From an uncultured Bacteroidales bacterium (lineage in GTDB: Bacteria; Bacteroidota; Bacteroidia; Bacteroidales; Paludibacteraceae), in contig CACXCA010000010.1 of the NCBI GenBank assembly GCA_902766045.1, forward strand, positions 1 through 64,000: a stretch of DNA of 64,000 bases, written 5' to 3'. The position numbers were made by a program, and so were the translations under genes. This document shows, in pieces, positions 1 through 7,823 of this stretch. Position 1 is the stretch's first letter. Every line of letters starts with the position of its first letter. Under the pieces are notes generated by a model, which saw nothing but the letters and a program-made list of their open reading frames with translations, made no database searches and was not told the origin of the DNA.

Positions 1-148
1 GCGTACAACGCTCAGCTCCAGCTACTGCCGGATTCACCAAATAATAATTGAAATGGTATTGATCGCATACTATTTCCTCTTGTGCATTCGCTTGGAATAG
101 TGTCACAAGCAACGCCAACACAGTTATTATACGACATTGATTTTTCAT
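1..148 (-). CDS. PorP/SprF-like type IX secretion membrane protein, N-terminal fragment
   Basis: Read on the minus strand, an ATG at 148 opens a frame that runs off the left edge (about 49 codons visible). The first 23 residues form a signal peptide ending near QANA-Q. The mature start has the pattern D-Q-Y-H-F-N-Y-Y-L-V-N-P-A-V-A-G, closely matching the conserved N-terminus of PorP/SprF proteins (usually Q-F-S-Q-Y-M-F-N-P-x-x-x-N-P-A-Y-A-G). Family members are outer-membrane proteins of the T9SS/gliding apparatus, often encoded next to large secreted repeat proteins. A good Bacteroidota promoter lies upstream. The T9SS cargo at the right end of the window fits this. Only the N-terminus is present, so the subfamily is unknown. 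Confidence 0.7.
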   Translation of the reverse strand, partial: MKNQCRIITVLALLVTLFQANAQEEIVCDQYHFNYYLVNPAVAGAERCT

Positions 149-205
149 CCTTATACGTTTTTCATCGAATTAGTAAATAATAATGTACCTGAGTACATAG
201 TCGGA

Positions 206-236
206 CAAAGATAGGTATATTTCTTAAAAAAGCAAA
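206..236 (-). promoter_or_regulatory. Bacteroidota-type promoter for the PorP/SprF-like gene
   Basis: On the minus strand, TTTG (236-233) is followed after 19 bp by TATCTTTG (213-206). This matches the -33 TTTG / -7 TAnnTTTG consensus of the primary sigma factor in Bacteroidota. It lies about 58 bp upstream of the ATG at 148. Confidence 0.75.
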
Positions 237-497
237 AAAAGATGATGATATTTTTAGTTATATTCATCGATAATAATGAGAACAGGTTCTATAAATCCAT
301 CTTATAAACTTATTAATCAGAAAATTAACAAAAATGTATTGCTAACAAAAATCAATAACAAATATTAACAAAAAAAAGCATGTAGATATCCTATTATAGA
401 TTATTTTTTCAATAAACAAGGGGATAATTTCAGCAAACACACTTAATTGCAAAGAATATAAAGCGAAAAGGAAAGACGTTTATCGAATAAAATCTTG
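237..497. other. AT-rich intergenic stretch with no gene seen
   Basis: The gap between the PorP/SprF-like start (148) and the GGGtGRT stop (557) holds a promoter at its left and a terminator at its right. In the remaining AT-rich bases I see no open frame with coding character, no RNA gene and no strong repeat. Confidence 0.5.
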
Positions 498-530
498 AAA
501 AAAAAAGGGCATATCAACTATGATACGCCC
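498..530 (-). terminator. Intrinsic terminator of the GGGtGRT gene
   Basis: On the minus strand a 10-bp stem (one G-U pair) with a 4-nt loop at 530-507 is followed by nine U residues (506-498). It sits 26 bp past the stop codon at 557. Confidence 0.9.
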
Positions 531-556
531 TCCGTCCAGCATATAATCAAATTCGA

Positions 557-1576
557 TTATTTCTTGTTCAAGTACAAATCAACTTCAACTGCACAAGCAA
601 CTGTACATCCTACCATTGGGTTATTACCAATACCTAGGAATCCCATCATCTCAACGTGAGCAGGTACTGAAGAAGAACCAGCGAATTGAGCATCAGAGTG
701 CATACGTCCCAATGTATCTGTCATACCATAAGAAGCAGGACCTGCAGCCATGTTATCTGGGTGCAAAGTACGACCTGTTCCTCCACCTGAAGCAACTGAG
801 AAATAAGGCTTACCAGCTAATACACGTTCCTTCTTGTAAGTACCAGCAACTGGGTGTTGGAAACGAGTTGGGTTAGTTGAGTTACCTGTGATAGAAACAT
901 CAACATTTTCTTTCCACATGATAGCAACACCTTCACGAACATCGTCAGCACCATAGCAGTTAACAGAAGCACGCTCTCCCTCAGAGTAAGCAATCTTCTT
1001 AACAACTTTCAACTTACCAGTGAAGTAGTCAAATTTAGTTTGAACGTATGTGAAACCGTTGATACGAGAAATGATCTGAGCAGCATCCTTACCTAGACCA
1101 TTCAAGATACAACGCAATGGTTTATCTTTTGGTCTTGACTTGTTAGCCATCTTAGCAATCTTGATTGCACCCTCAGCTGCAGCGAAAGACTCGTGACCTG
1201 CCAAGAATGCGAAACATTTAGACTCAGGAGAAAGCAAACGAGCAGCCAAGTTACCATGACCTAAACCTACCTTACGATCATCTGCCACAGATCCTGGGAT
1301 ACAGAATGATTGAAGACCTTCTCCAATATATTTAGCTGCTTCAACAGCGTTTTTAGCTTTTTCCTTCAATGCGATAGCAGTACCTACTACGTATGCCCAT
1401 TTAGCATTTTCGAAACAGATCATCTGAGTTTCCTCACATGTCTTATATGGATCCAAACCTGCCTTGTCGCAGATTTCGTTAGCCTCTTCTATTGATTTGA
1501 TGCCGTGTTTTGCCAATGCAGCATTGATTTGCGCAATACGACGATCTTGTGATTCAAATTTAACTTCTCTAATCAT
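557..1576 (-). CDS. GGGtGRT family protein (function unknown)
   Basis: This 339-residue protein carries the family's name motif, G-G-G-T-G-R-T, at residues 264-270, followed by L-H-P-D-N-M-A-A-G-P. It is a soluble, apparently cytoplasmic protein with no signal peptide or membrane segment. Nine cysteines are spread along it, including C324 and C328 near the C-terminus. The family is known in Bacteroidota and clostridia but, to my knowledge, has no assigned activity. Its neighbour upstream, 180 bp away on the same strand, is a NifU/IscU-like scaffold, so a role linked to iron-sulfur or sulfur metabolism is a reasonable inference only. A tandem heptamer repeat sits 8 bp upstream of the ATG. The identification rests on the motif and the pairing. 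Confidence 0.85.
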   Translation of the reverse strand: MIREVKFESQDRRIAQINAALAKHGIKSIEEANEICDKAGLDPYKTCEETQMICFENAKWAYVVGTAIALKEKAKNAVEAAKYIGEGLQSFCIPGSVADDRKVGLGHGNLAARLLSPESKCFAFLAGHESFAAAEGAIKIAKMANKSRPKDKPLRCILNGLGKDAAQIISRINGFTYVQTKFDYFTGKLKVVKKIAYSEGERASVNCYGADDVREGVAIMWKENVDVSITGNSTNPTRFQHPVAGTYKKERVLAGKPYFSVASGGGTGRTLHPDNMAAGPASYGMTDTLGRMHSDAQFAGSSSVPAHVEMMGFLGIGNNPMVGCTVACAVEVDLYLNKK

Positions 1577-1583
1577 AATAATC

Positions 1584-1611
1584 TTGAATTTTGAATTTTG
1601 AATTTTGAATT
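1584..1611. repeat. Four tandem copies of TTGAATT
   Basis: Four perfect head-to-tail 7-bp units occupy 1584-1611, ending 8 bp upstream of the GGGtGRT start codon at 1576. Related AATTCAAAA/AATTCTTAA words recur at about 1688-1757 in the same intergenic gap. Such a short tandem array could change copy number by slippage and alter leader spacing; that effect is inferred. Confidence 0.85.
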
Positions 1612-1756
1612 ATCTTTAAGACACATCTCCATGGAATAACATATTCTGAAAAAGATGTTTCCATCTTGATAGAGAGATCTAATAACTAAAATTCAAAATA
1701 AAGTTTATATTATTCTTACGTATTCTAATTAAAAATTCTTAATTCAAAACTCTTAA

Positions 1757-2458
1757 TTATTCCTTACGTGGGTCGATAGATTTAACTGCTCCATCTTCCT
1801 TCTTAGTACGTCCGTAAGTTCCTGTAACGCTCTTCAATGCCTCATCAGCAGGAACACCTTTCTTCACTGCATCCATGAATTTACCCATGTGAACAAATTC
1901 ATAACCGCAAACTTGGTCGTCCTTGTCAAGGAACATCTTAGTAATGTAACCTTCAGTCAACTGTAAGTAACGAGTACCTTTTGCTTTTGTACCATACAAA
2001 GTACCCATTTGACCGATCAAACCTTTACCTAAGTCTTCCAAACCAGCACCGATAGCCAAACCGCCTTCAGAGAAAGCTGATTGTGTACGACCATAGACAA
2101 TCTGTAAGAACAATTCACGCATAGCAGTGTTAATTGCATCACACACCAAGTCGGTATTCAAAGCTTCCAACAAAGTCTTACCTGGAAGGATCTCTGACGC
2201 CATAGCTGCAGAGTGAGTCATACCTGAACATCCGATAGTCTCAACCAAACATTCTTCGATAACACCTTTCTTTACATTCAACGTAAGTTTACATGCACCT
2301 TGTTGAGGAGCACACCAACCAATACCGTGAGTCAAACCAGAAATATCTTTGATTTCTTTTGCTTGAATCCATTTTCCTTCTTCAGGAATTGGAGCTGGTC
2401 CATGATTAGGACCCTTGGCAACACAACACATCTGTTGCACTTCATGTGTATAAACCAT
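1757..2458 (-). CDS. Iron-sulfur cluster assembly scaffold-like protein (NifU/IscU N-terminal fold)
   Basis: The 233-residue product has the IscU/NifU-type core. A segment G-A-C-K-L-T-L-N-V-K (C56) is followed by I-G-C-S-G-M-T-H-S-A-A-M (C77) and a further cysteine at C106, spaced much like the three cluster-ligand cysteines of IscU. There are extra N-terminal cysteines (C11, C12, C49) and a C-terminal extension of about 90 residues not found in IscU. Scaffold proteins hold nascent Fe-S clusters before transfer to target proteins. It precedes the GGGtGRT gene on the same strand, a pairing I recognise from other anaerobes. No iscS/sufS-type desulfurase is nearby, so it may serve a special target rather than general Fe-S assembly. 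Confidence 0.8.
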   Translation of the reverse strand: MVYTHEVQQMCCVAKGPNHGPAPIPEEGKWIQAKEIKDISGLTHGIGWCAPQQGACKLTLNVKKGVIEECLVETIGCSGMTHSAAMASEILPGKTLLEALNTDLVCDAINTAMRELFLQIVYGRTQSAFSEGGLAIGAGLEDLGKGLIGQMGTLYGTKAKGTRYLQLTEGYITKMFLDKDDQVCGYEFVHMGKFMDAVKKGVPADEALKSVTGTYGRTKKEDGAVKSIDPRKE

Positions 2459-2586
2459 AATTTTACTTTTATATGATATAAATTAGAAAAAATCGTTCGA
2501 TTCAAATCCAACTACAAAAGAAACAAAAAAATCGCACACAACAAAATTTAATCCTATGTTTTTAGGAGGGATATCGGTTTGATTTT

Positions 2587-4419
2587 TTACTTATAAAACA
2601 TCTGCAGTTGATTATTCATTTTTTCCACCAATGAGGAATCTATTGGCGATGAAAAATCCTCATTCAATCCTGCATCTGTTAATTGACATTCTCCACTATA
2701 AAGCAGGTTTAAAATATTCTTTTCAGAATCAATCAAACCAGCTCCAATGTATGTATCTACAAGCAAATAATCACGTTTCTTTATATCGTCCAAATAGGTA
2801 CCCATGGAATAATCTGACGGTGCATTTTCTGTGCCGAAAAGATCTCGCATAAGTGTTGGAACCAAATCGTAATGCGCCGTCCAATGATCATATACAGCAG
2901 GCGTCACTCCTGGATGATAATAAATCATCGGCACACGGATCTGAGCATCTGAATAATTTCCATTATGTCCCCAAAAACCATGGTGATTATCATTAAATTC
3001 CTGTGCATGATCACCTGTAAATACGACTATCGTATTTTCCAGCAATCCTCTCTGTTCGAGTTCGTTTAACACACATCCGACAAGACTATCCAGATAATAC
3101 ACCATGTTTTTATACAAATTGAAAAACTCCACAGGATCCGTATCATTTCCTAATCGCTCATAATGAGCAATGCTCCACGATGGTTGAAACGGTCCTTTAT
3201 AATCATCTGGTTCTATCATGCTATGCAGAGAATCGAAAAAAAGGAAAGAGAAAAAAGGCTTCGTCATGTCACGTTCAGCTAAATAGTGAATATAATTGGT
3301 TGCCAATTTTTGATCTCTCTGCCATGCATTCATTCCCTCCGTAGGATCACATTGGTCTGACACCATCTGAAACACTGTCTTATCTAACGGTGGGTTGCGA
3401 AGCGATGCACTAGGGAACAATCGAACATCATACTTTTGTCTGAAAAATTCCTGCATCAATACGGGTGAGATAGACTGCTGGTTGAAATCATTAAAATAGA
3501 CACCAGACAATCCATAGAAAATAGAGAAAACACCTGATTTAGTACTATTACTGCAACTATAATGATTTTTATACACCACAGCTTTTTTTGCAAATCGATA
3601 AATATTTGGCGAACATATCGAATCCATGGTATCATAACGCCATGCATCAAAACCTACTATTAATAAATTCTTATCGGCAGCATGTGTTATAATCTCTTTT
3701 TTAGGATATGAATAGGTTCTTCCCTCCCCCTTTAAGTGATTCATCATACTATATGATGGGAAACATTCATTGGGATAAAACGGCACTACTAATGGAAAAT
3801 GATTTTCAACAGCAAGAATGGAACGATCTTTATGGAATAATCCCCATGTTCTGTAGCTTTGGACTGACAATAAAAGGATGCCCCACAACGGGAAAAGCCA
3901 GAAAATTTTTCCTGCAATGAAACGCCTTGCACATCGTTCTGCCAAATTAAATAGAACATATTCAATTCCCAACAACAAAAGGAGAAACAAGGCCACCATA
4001 ATGTATTGGCCTATCGAAAACTCAAATACTTGTCCAGAAGCAGGACCGAACACCTGCTCCAACACATAAATATTTAGATGGAACCGATAAAGGGAAAACA
4101 CATACGCATCAATCGTCAGAACAATCAACGATAGAACCGACATGACAATTGATACCCATTTCGCCAATCGATAATTCTTCAAAAGAGAATATATTGGCAA
4201 GAAAATCAGCAGGAAGGGTAACATGCACAGCGCAAAGAAATGGCTTACACATGCCATAACTGAATAAACTGGATGGACACTTGCCACGCCCGAAAACAAG
4301 AGGAAAAAATACTTAGTTGAGATTAATAACACAAAAACGGAATTCAGTAAACAATACCAAATTCCGGCTTTCACTTTTTCGTCAGAAATAAATTCCGACA
4401 GAGATGTTTTTATATTCAT
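2587..4419 (-). CDS. YejM/PbgA-like membrane protein with sulfatase (alkaline phosphatase superfamily) domain
   Basis: The 610-residue protein has about five N-terminal membrane helices (residues 20-195), like the DUF3413 part of YejM, then a periplasmic sulfatase-fold domain (about 248-560). Metal-site and catalytic candidates are D258 in V-G-F-D-A-W, T293 in S-N-S-T-K-S-G, and G-D-H-A-Q-E-F near residue 470, followed by G-H-N-G. The late S-D-Y-S-M-G motif resembles N-E-Y-S-Q-G of YejM. Relatives act on envelope lipids: LtaS and EptA transfer phospho-groups, while YejM regulates LPS synthesis. This copy keeps a full active site, so a phosphotransferase or hydrolase is plausible. It starts 25 bp after the DUF2490 gene and is probably the last gene of that operon. 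Confidence 0.8.
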   Translation of the reverse strand: MNIKTSLSEFISDEKVKAGIWYCLLNSVFVLLISTKYFFLLFSGVASVHPVYSVMACVSHFFALCMLPFLLIFLPIYSLLKNYRLAKWVSIVMSVLSLIVLTIDAYVFSLYRFHLNIYVLEQVFGPASGQVFEFSIGQYIMVALFLLLLLGIEYVLFNLAERCARRFIAGKIFWLFPLWGILLLSVQSYRTWGLFHKDRSILAVENHFPLVVPFYPNECFPSYSMMNHLKGEGRTYSYPKKEIITHAADKNLLIVGFDAWRYDTMDSICSPNIYRFAKKAVVYKNHYSCSNSTKSGVFSIFYGLSGVYFNDFNQQSISPVLMQEFFRQKYDVRLFPSASLRNPPLDKTVFQMVSDQCDPTEGMNAWQRDQKLATNYIHYLAERDMTKPFFSFLFFDSLHSMIEPDDYKGPFQPSWSIAHYERLGNDTDPVEFFNLYKNMVYYLDSLVGCVLNELEQRGLLENTIVVFTGDHAQEFNDNHHGFWGHNGNYSDAQIRVPMIYYHPGVTPAVYDHWTAHYDLVPTLMRDLFGTENAPSDYSMGTYLDDIKKRDYLLVDTYIGAGLIDSEKNILNLLYSGECQLTDAGLNEDFSSPIDSSLVEKMNNQLQMFYK

Positions 4420-4444
4420 TTATATATTACACTTACGATGGGTT

Positions 4445-5128
4445 CTATAAACTAAATTGATATGAAAGTCCAAGATTGCTACCGTTGACAGCTTTCTTTT
4501 TCGCATTCATAACATCATCATACTGATAATATAGTTTCAAAGCATTCTTTTTATTCAACTCATATTTCAAAGCAACCTCATACCTCATTTTTCTTATCGA
4601 ATTACCTTTGTAATCATTGGTACGATAAAACAATTCAGCTGCCACAGATGGATAAAGAGCCACATGCGGTATCTTAGCAGAGAAAGATAATTTATTTCTC
4701 CAATAATTAGACCATACTTTGGACTCCTCTTTTTCTGGGCGGTACGTCATCTGGTAACGAGAGCGCCAAGCCAAAGAAAATCGATTAAAGGTATATTTCA
4801 CATTGGTATAACCTTGAAACCGTTGATTAAAGAAATAATTCTCTTCTCTATGTTTAGAAATAGCATAATAGGAGACTCCCACTTTGAAGATTTTGCGAAC
4901 TACAGCATACGAGACATCCACTTTAGAGGAAATCTTATCTAAATTAGTGGAATTTTGATTCAACGATACAGATTCTGTAAAACCCACTTGTAGTCGTTTA
5001 AAAAATTTCTTAGATATGCCGACATCATACGATGTAGAAAAATCGCAATCATCTCTTTCTGCCATTACCTGAAAAGAAGAGCAGAAAGAGATAATCATCA
5101 ATACTATTCCAAGACGAATCTTATCCAT
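4445..5128 (-). CDS. DUF2490 outer-membrane beta-barrel-like protein
   Basis: The start is placed at the ATG at 5128 because its ATGGATAA overlaps the DUF4956 stop (typical translational coupling) and gives a clean signal peptide (M-D-K-I-R-L-G-I-V-L to V-M-A-E). An ATG 15 bp further upstream is also in frame. The roughly 227-residue product has alternating amphipathic strands rich in Tyr/Phe and basic residues and ends in L-S-Y-Q-F-S-L, the aromatic C-terminus expected of an outer-membrane barrel. It matches DUF2490, a Bacteroidota barrel family of unknown function. Its place behind the VTC and DUF4956 genes suggests it is the outer-membrane partner of that system. Confidence 0.75.
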   Translation of the reverse strand: MDKIRLGIVLMIISFCSSFQVMAERDDCDFSTSYDVGISKKFFKRLQVGFTESVSLNQNSTNLDKISSKVDVSYAVVRKIFKVGVSYYAISKHREENYFFNQRFQGYTNVKYTFNRFSLAWRSRYQMTYRPEKEESKVWSNYWRNKLSFSAKIPHVALYPSVAAELFYRTNDYKGNSIRKMRYEVALKYELNKKNALKLYYQYDDVMNAKKKAVNGSNLGLSYQFSL

Positions 5129-5801
5129 TAAAATCTTTTGCACGTGTTATAGAATCGATCGTATTAATTTCTTTCGAAGTTGCTTCGTAATATACCTTTA
5201 CCAAAGCTGTATCTTTCAGAAAATCAATATATCCGACTTCAAATTTTGTAACATTCAAACCTGTACGTTTCTTGATATCCTCCATCATTTCATCATATTT
5301 ATCAGGAGTTATCAAATCAATTTTCTCATACTTGATAAGTTTACATGCACTTTTAGAAACAATACGAGTTTTTTCCATCAGCCATGTCATGAGGACGAAT
5401 AATCCATTCGTAATGATCAACTCAAAATAGCTTACGCTGATAGCCAATGCATTGATTACAGACAAACCGATGATCAAGAACAAATACGTCATTTCACGAA
5501 TAGGCACCGTATCCGTTCGATAACGGATGATACCAAAGATGGCAAACAAACCAAGTGCTAAACCTATCTGAAGTTTCTCGCTACCTAACAAAAAGATAAG
5601 CAAGAAGACTGTCGTACTGATTAATGTGAAAGTAAAAACATAGTCTCTTCTTTTTGATTTACCATAATATAGCCAAACGATAATCAAAGAAGTCACCAAG
5701 ACATTTAGTCCAAAGCGGAACAACAATAACCAGATACCATCTGTGTTAATCAATGGAGTACCGAAGAACTCGTAATCCAAAATACTGTTTAAAAGAGTCA
5801 T
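5121..5801 (-). CDS. DUF4956 integral membrane protein
   Basis: The 226-residue protein has about five hydrophobic segments in its first 145 residues, with the characteristic loop F-G-I-I-R-Y-R-T-D-T-V-P-I-R-E-M-T-Y-L-F between helices. A soluble C-terminal domain of about 80 residues follows. DUF4956 genes are repeatedly found beside bacterial VTC-type polyphosphate polymerase domains. By analogy with the eukaryotic VTC complex, whose membrane part conducts the growing chain, it may anchor the polymerase or carry polyphosphate across the inner membrane (inference). It lies 72 bp after the VTC gene and overlaps the DUF2490 gene by 8 bp. Confidence 0.85.
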   Translation of the reverse strand: MTLLNSILDYEFFGTPLINTDGIWLLLFRFGLNVLVTSLIIVWLYYGKSKRRDYVFTFTLISTTVFLLIFLLGSEKLQIGLALGLFAIFGIIRYRTDTVPIREMTYLFLIIGLSVINALAISVSYFELIITNGLFVLMTWLMEKTRIVSKSACKLIKYEKIDLITPDKYDEMMEDIKKRTGLNVTKFEVGYIDFLKDTALVKVYYEATSKEINTIDSITRAKDFNG

Positions 5802-5873
5802 AATTATTTATTTTTTACTATTTACGAATTAATATAATCATTTCTATTCAATCATCTGACAGACAAGCATTAA

Positions 5874-6635
5874 TCAAAGTTTGTCAATATACCGTATTTT
5901 CTCTTTAAAACGGTTTGACTTCAGACTTGGGTCTGTTAAAATCATACCCAGACAATACTTACTGATACTCCGTTTTTTTATCCGAAGAGAACTCAAATAG
6001 TCTTTGAAATGAGAGTGAGCATTACCATCTTGTTTGATTTCGACAATACACAATTTTGAAATTGTATCTTTTTTTCCCGTGACACAATTTTCAAAATTAA
6101 TATTAAAATCAATGGTTAAGCGTTCTGATTTTTCCTTGTTCACCAACGTAATACGATAAAAGCTGTTTCGCAAACGAAAATCAATCTCATTCATTTTGAA
6201 CTTAGACTTTTCATTCAAGAAAGCAATAGCCTCAGGATTCTGTAATACATTTTCATCCGTTACCGTAATTCGTTTCTTAGATGTACGTCCTTTATTACTT
6301 TTGGTTTTTACCTCAAGAAACATAAGATTCGACTCGACATATTCACGAACACGTATTTTCTGTCGATTCAACTTGCCATCATGATGTACTGTGTACATTG
6401 TAGCGGTCGGCGTATCATAGTATAACGTTCGATAAAATGCTTTTCTTAAATCACCTATCTTCTGTACAAAGTAGTCTTTTTGAGCCATATCAAGAAGAAT
6501 AGGCAACTGGGTCACATTCACTAAGAATTTAGTATCAATGCGATTCATCAATCGAATGCCACTCATTTCTTCCAAAGAGATGGTGTCAAAAGCAGAAAGC
6601 TTTTCATCTATCGTTTTAACGACTTGATCTATCAT
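5874..6635 (-). CDS. VTC-domain polyphosphate polymerase-like protein
   Basis: The 253-residue cytosolic protein has the VTC/triphosphate-tunnel layout. Basic tunnel positions appear in N-R-I-D-T-K-F (about 31-37), Q-K-I-R-V-R-E-Y (92-99) and S-K-K-R (119-122). Acidic metal-binding positions appear in F-L-E-V-K-T-K (106-112) and I-V-E-I-K-Q-D. The C-terminal R-S-I-S-K-Y-C-L-G matches the conserved VTC end. VTC4 of yeast polymerises ATP gamma-phosphate into polyphosphate; bacterial members are assumed to do the same. The start overlaps the preceding stop as TAATG. The neighbours (secreted protein, DUF4956, DUF2490, YejM-like) suggest an envelope-coupled version. No ppk or exopolyphosphatase gene is in the window. 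Confidence 0.85.
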   Translation of the reverse strand: MIDQVVKTIDEKLSAFDTISLEEMSGIRLMNRIDTKFLVNVTQLPILLDMAQKDYFVQKIGDLRKAFYRTLYYDTPTATMYTVHHDGKLNRQKIRVREYVESNLMFLEVKTKSNKGRTSKKRITVTDENVLQNPEAIAFLNEKSKFKMNEIDFRLRNSFYRITLVNKEKSERLTIDFNINFENCVTGKKDTISKLCIVEIKQDGNAHSHFKDYLSSLRIKKRSISKYCLGMILTDPSLKSNRFKEKIRYIDKL

Positions 6636-7033
6636 TATTCTACAATGTATTCAAATTCCTTGACGCTCTTCACTTTGCCATTAGGTAAAATGGTTGTTTG
6701 TGACTTTTTCTTGCCATTTTCAAGGTATTCATATTGAGTGGTCTTAACCAACTTATTATACTCATCATATTCTTTTTCTTCTATACATTTACCATTTTCA
6801 TTATAGGCATATGTCTTTCGTGATTTCTGCTCACCGATAGAAGAATATTCAATCTCCTCAACTTTCCTTCCTTCAGAATATCTTGTCAAATGATCCAACT
6901 TTTTCTTTGATCCATCAATACGCCACTCCTTCACTTCTTTCAAGACCTTTCCATCCACTTTTTTTTGTGCCTGAGCAGAGAACAAAGAAAATGCAAAAAA
7001 TGCCAACACTAATGAATAAACTGTTTTTCTCAT
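6635..7033 (-). CDS. Small secreted protein with Y/K/E-rich strand repeats, first gene of the VTC operon
   Basis: The 132-residue product begins with a clear signal peptide (hydrophobic to residue 20, cleavage after S-A-Q-A). The rest is made of short repeating strand-turn units, such as K-T-Y-A-Y-N-E-N-G-K and T-Q-Y-E-Y-L-E-N-G-K, reminiscent of YD/MORN-variant repeats. It is therefore probably a periplasmic or surface beta-repeat protein. I do not recognise a named family. It has a near-consensus promoter directly upstream and overlaps the VTC gene start (TAATG), so it belongs to this operon and is likely an accessory or sensor part of it. Confidence 0.65.
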   Translation of the reverse strand: MRKTVYSLVLAFFAFSLFSAQAQKKVDGKVLKEVKEWRIDGSKKKLDHLTRYSEGRKVEEIEYSSIGEQKSRKTYAYNENGKCIEEKEYDEYNKLVKTTQYEYLENGKKKSQTTILPNGKVKSVKEFEYIVE

Positions 7034-7061
7034 AACGATTGGTATTAAATTAAACTGATTT

Positions 7062-7092
7062 CAAATATATACTAAAAACATTGAAATACAAA
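7062..7092 (-). promoter_or_regulatory. Promoter of the VTC/DUF4956 operon
   Basis: On the minus strand, TTTG (7092-7089), a 19-bp spacer and TATATTTG (7069-7062) match the Bacteroidota promoter consensus. The ATG at 7033 follows 28 bp later. No equally good promoter is seen between the genes down to 2587. Confidence 0.75.
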
Positions 7093-7236
7093 AAAAATTC
7101 AACAAACTCAAAAATGCGGAAGACATAATGGTGTATCTGACTCACCTGATGTTTTTGATGTAATATGATGCAATAAGTTTTTTTATATGCCCTTATCACG
7201 CATTTTCCTGGAAAACAAAGGAAGAGTAGTCAAGAA

Positions 7237-7788
7237 CTACTCTTCAAAATAATTATCATTTATACTTAATCCATCTAATTCATCCTCATTGAATCCTTCA
7301 CCATCCAAGAAATCTTCTTGGTCATCTATGAAAAGTTGATTATTTTTCTTAGATAAGGATTCATCATCTAAGAATAATCCATCCAACACCTGAGCTGGAG
7401 CTTTTCCTTTTTTTAACTTGCATACAGGCTTAGGCAAATTCACTTTTGTGCGAATAGACTTAAGTTCCATAAAGAATGAGCGTTCATTTAAATAATCAAA
7501 AACAAACATCAGTTTCTGTCCTTCATCATTTAAAAACTCATCCAATCTTGTACTCTCCATGATATAACTATCCACATCCGAAGCTGTGTCCATTTCTATT
7601 TGCGTGATTTCGGTTTCCTTTTCCCAATCCTCATCACAAATCACAAAAGACGACATCTGGTCATTCGAATAATTCACGGATGCCAATATCGCATCGTGTA
7701 AATCTAAAAATGTAGCTTCAGAATCGATTTCTATCTCACGAACAAAATCCTCTACCTCATCTGATTTTAGAATCAAATTATATACCAT
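7237..7788 (-). CDS. pRiA4b ORF-3-like protein (IS1096 TnpR-type family)
   Basis: The 183-residue acidic protein resembles the PRiA4_ORF3 family: an N-terminal strand V-Y-N-L-I-L-K, then D-L-H-D-A-I-L-A-S-V, then F-V-F-D-Y-L-N-E-R-S-F-F-M-E-L-K. The C-terminal 50 residues are Asp/Glu-rich and look disordered. Family members occur on plasmids, beside insertion sequences and as chromosomal singletons; their function is unknown. No transposase or inverted repeat is seen here, so it is not an IS remnant. It lies 35 bp after dnaA but has its own -7 element, so it is probably a separate transcript. Confidence 0.6.
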   Translation of the reverse strand: MVYNLILKSDEVEDFVREIEIDSEATFLDLHDAILASVNYSNDQMSSFVICDEDWEKETEITQIEMDTASDVDSYIMESTRLDEFLNDEGQKLMFVFDYLNERSFFMELKSIRTKVNLPKPVCKLKKGKAPAQVLDGLFLDDESLSKKNNQLFIDDQEDFLDGEGFNEDELDGLSINDNYFEE

Positions 7789-7811
7789 AATCTATCTAGT
7801 TTTTACAGCTA

Positions 7812-7819
7812 CAAATATA
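7812..7819 (-). promoter_or_regulatory. -7 element upstream of the pRiA4b ORF-3-like gene
   Basis: TATATTTG on the minus strand, 23 bp before the ATG at 7788 and overlapping the end of the dnaA region. The -33 box is weak. Confidence 0.5.
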
Positions 7820-7823
7820 TACT

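Noticed and set aside
7237-7788. Insertion-sequence remnant suggested by the IS1096/TnpR-type family name
   Set aside because: No transposase fragment, terminal inverted repeats or target duplication are visible around the gene.
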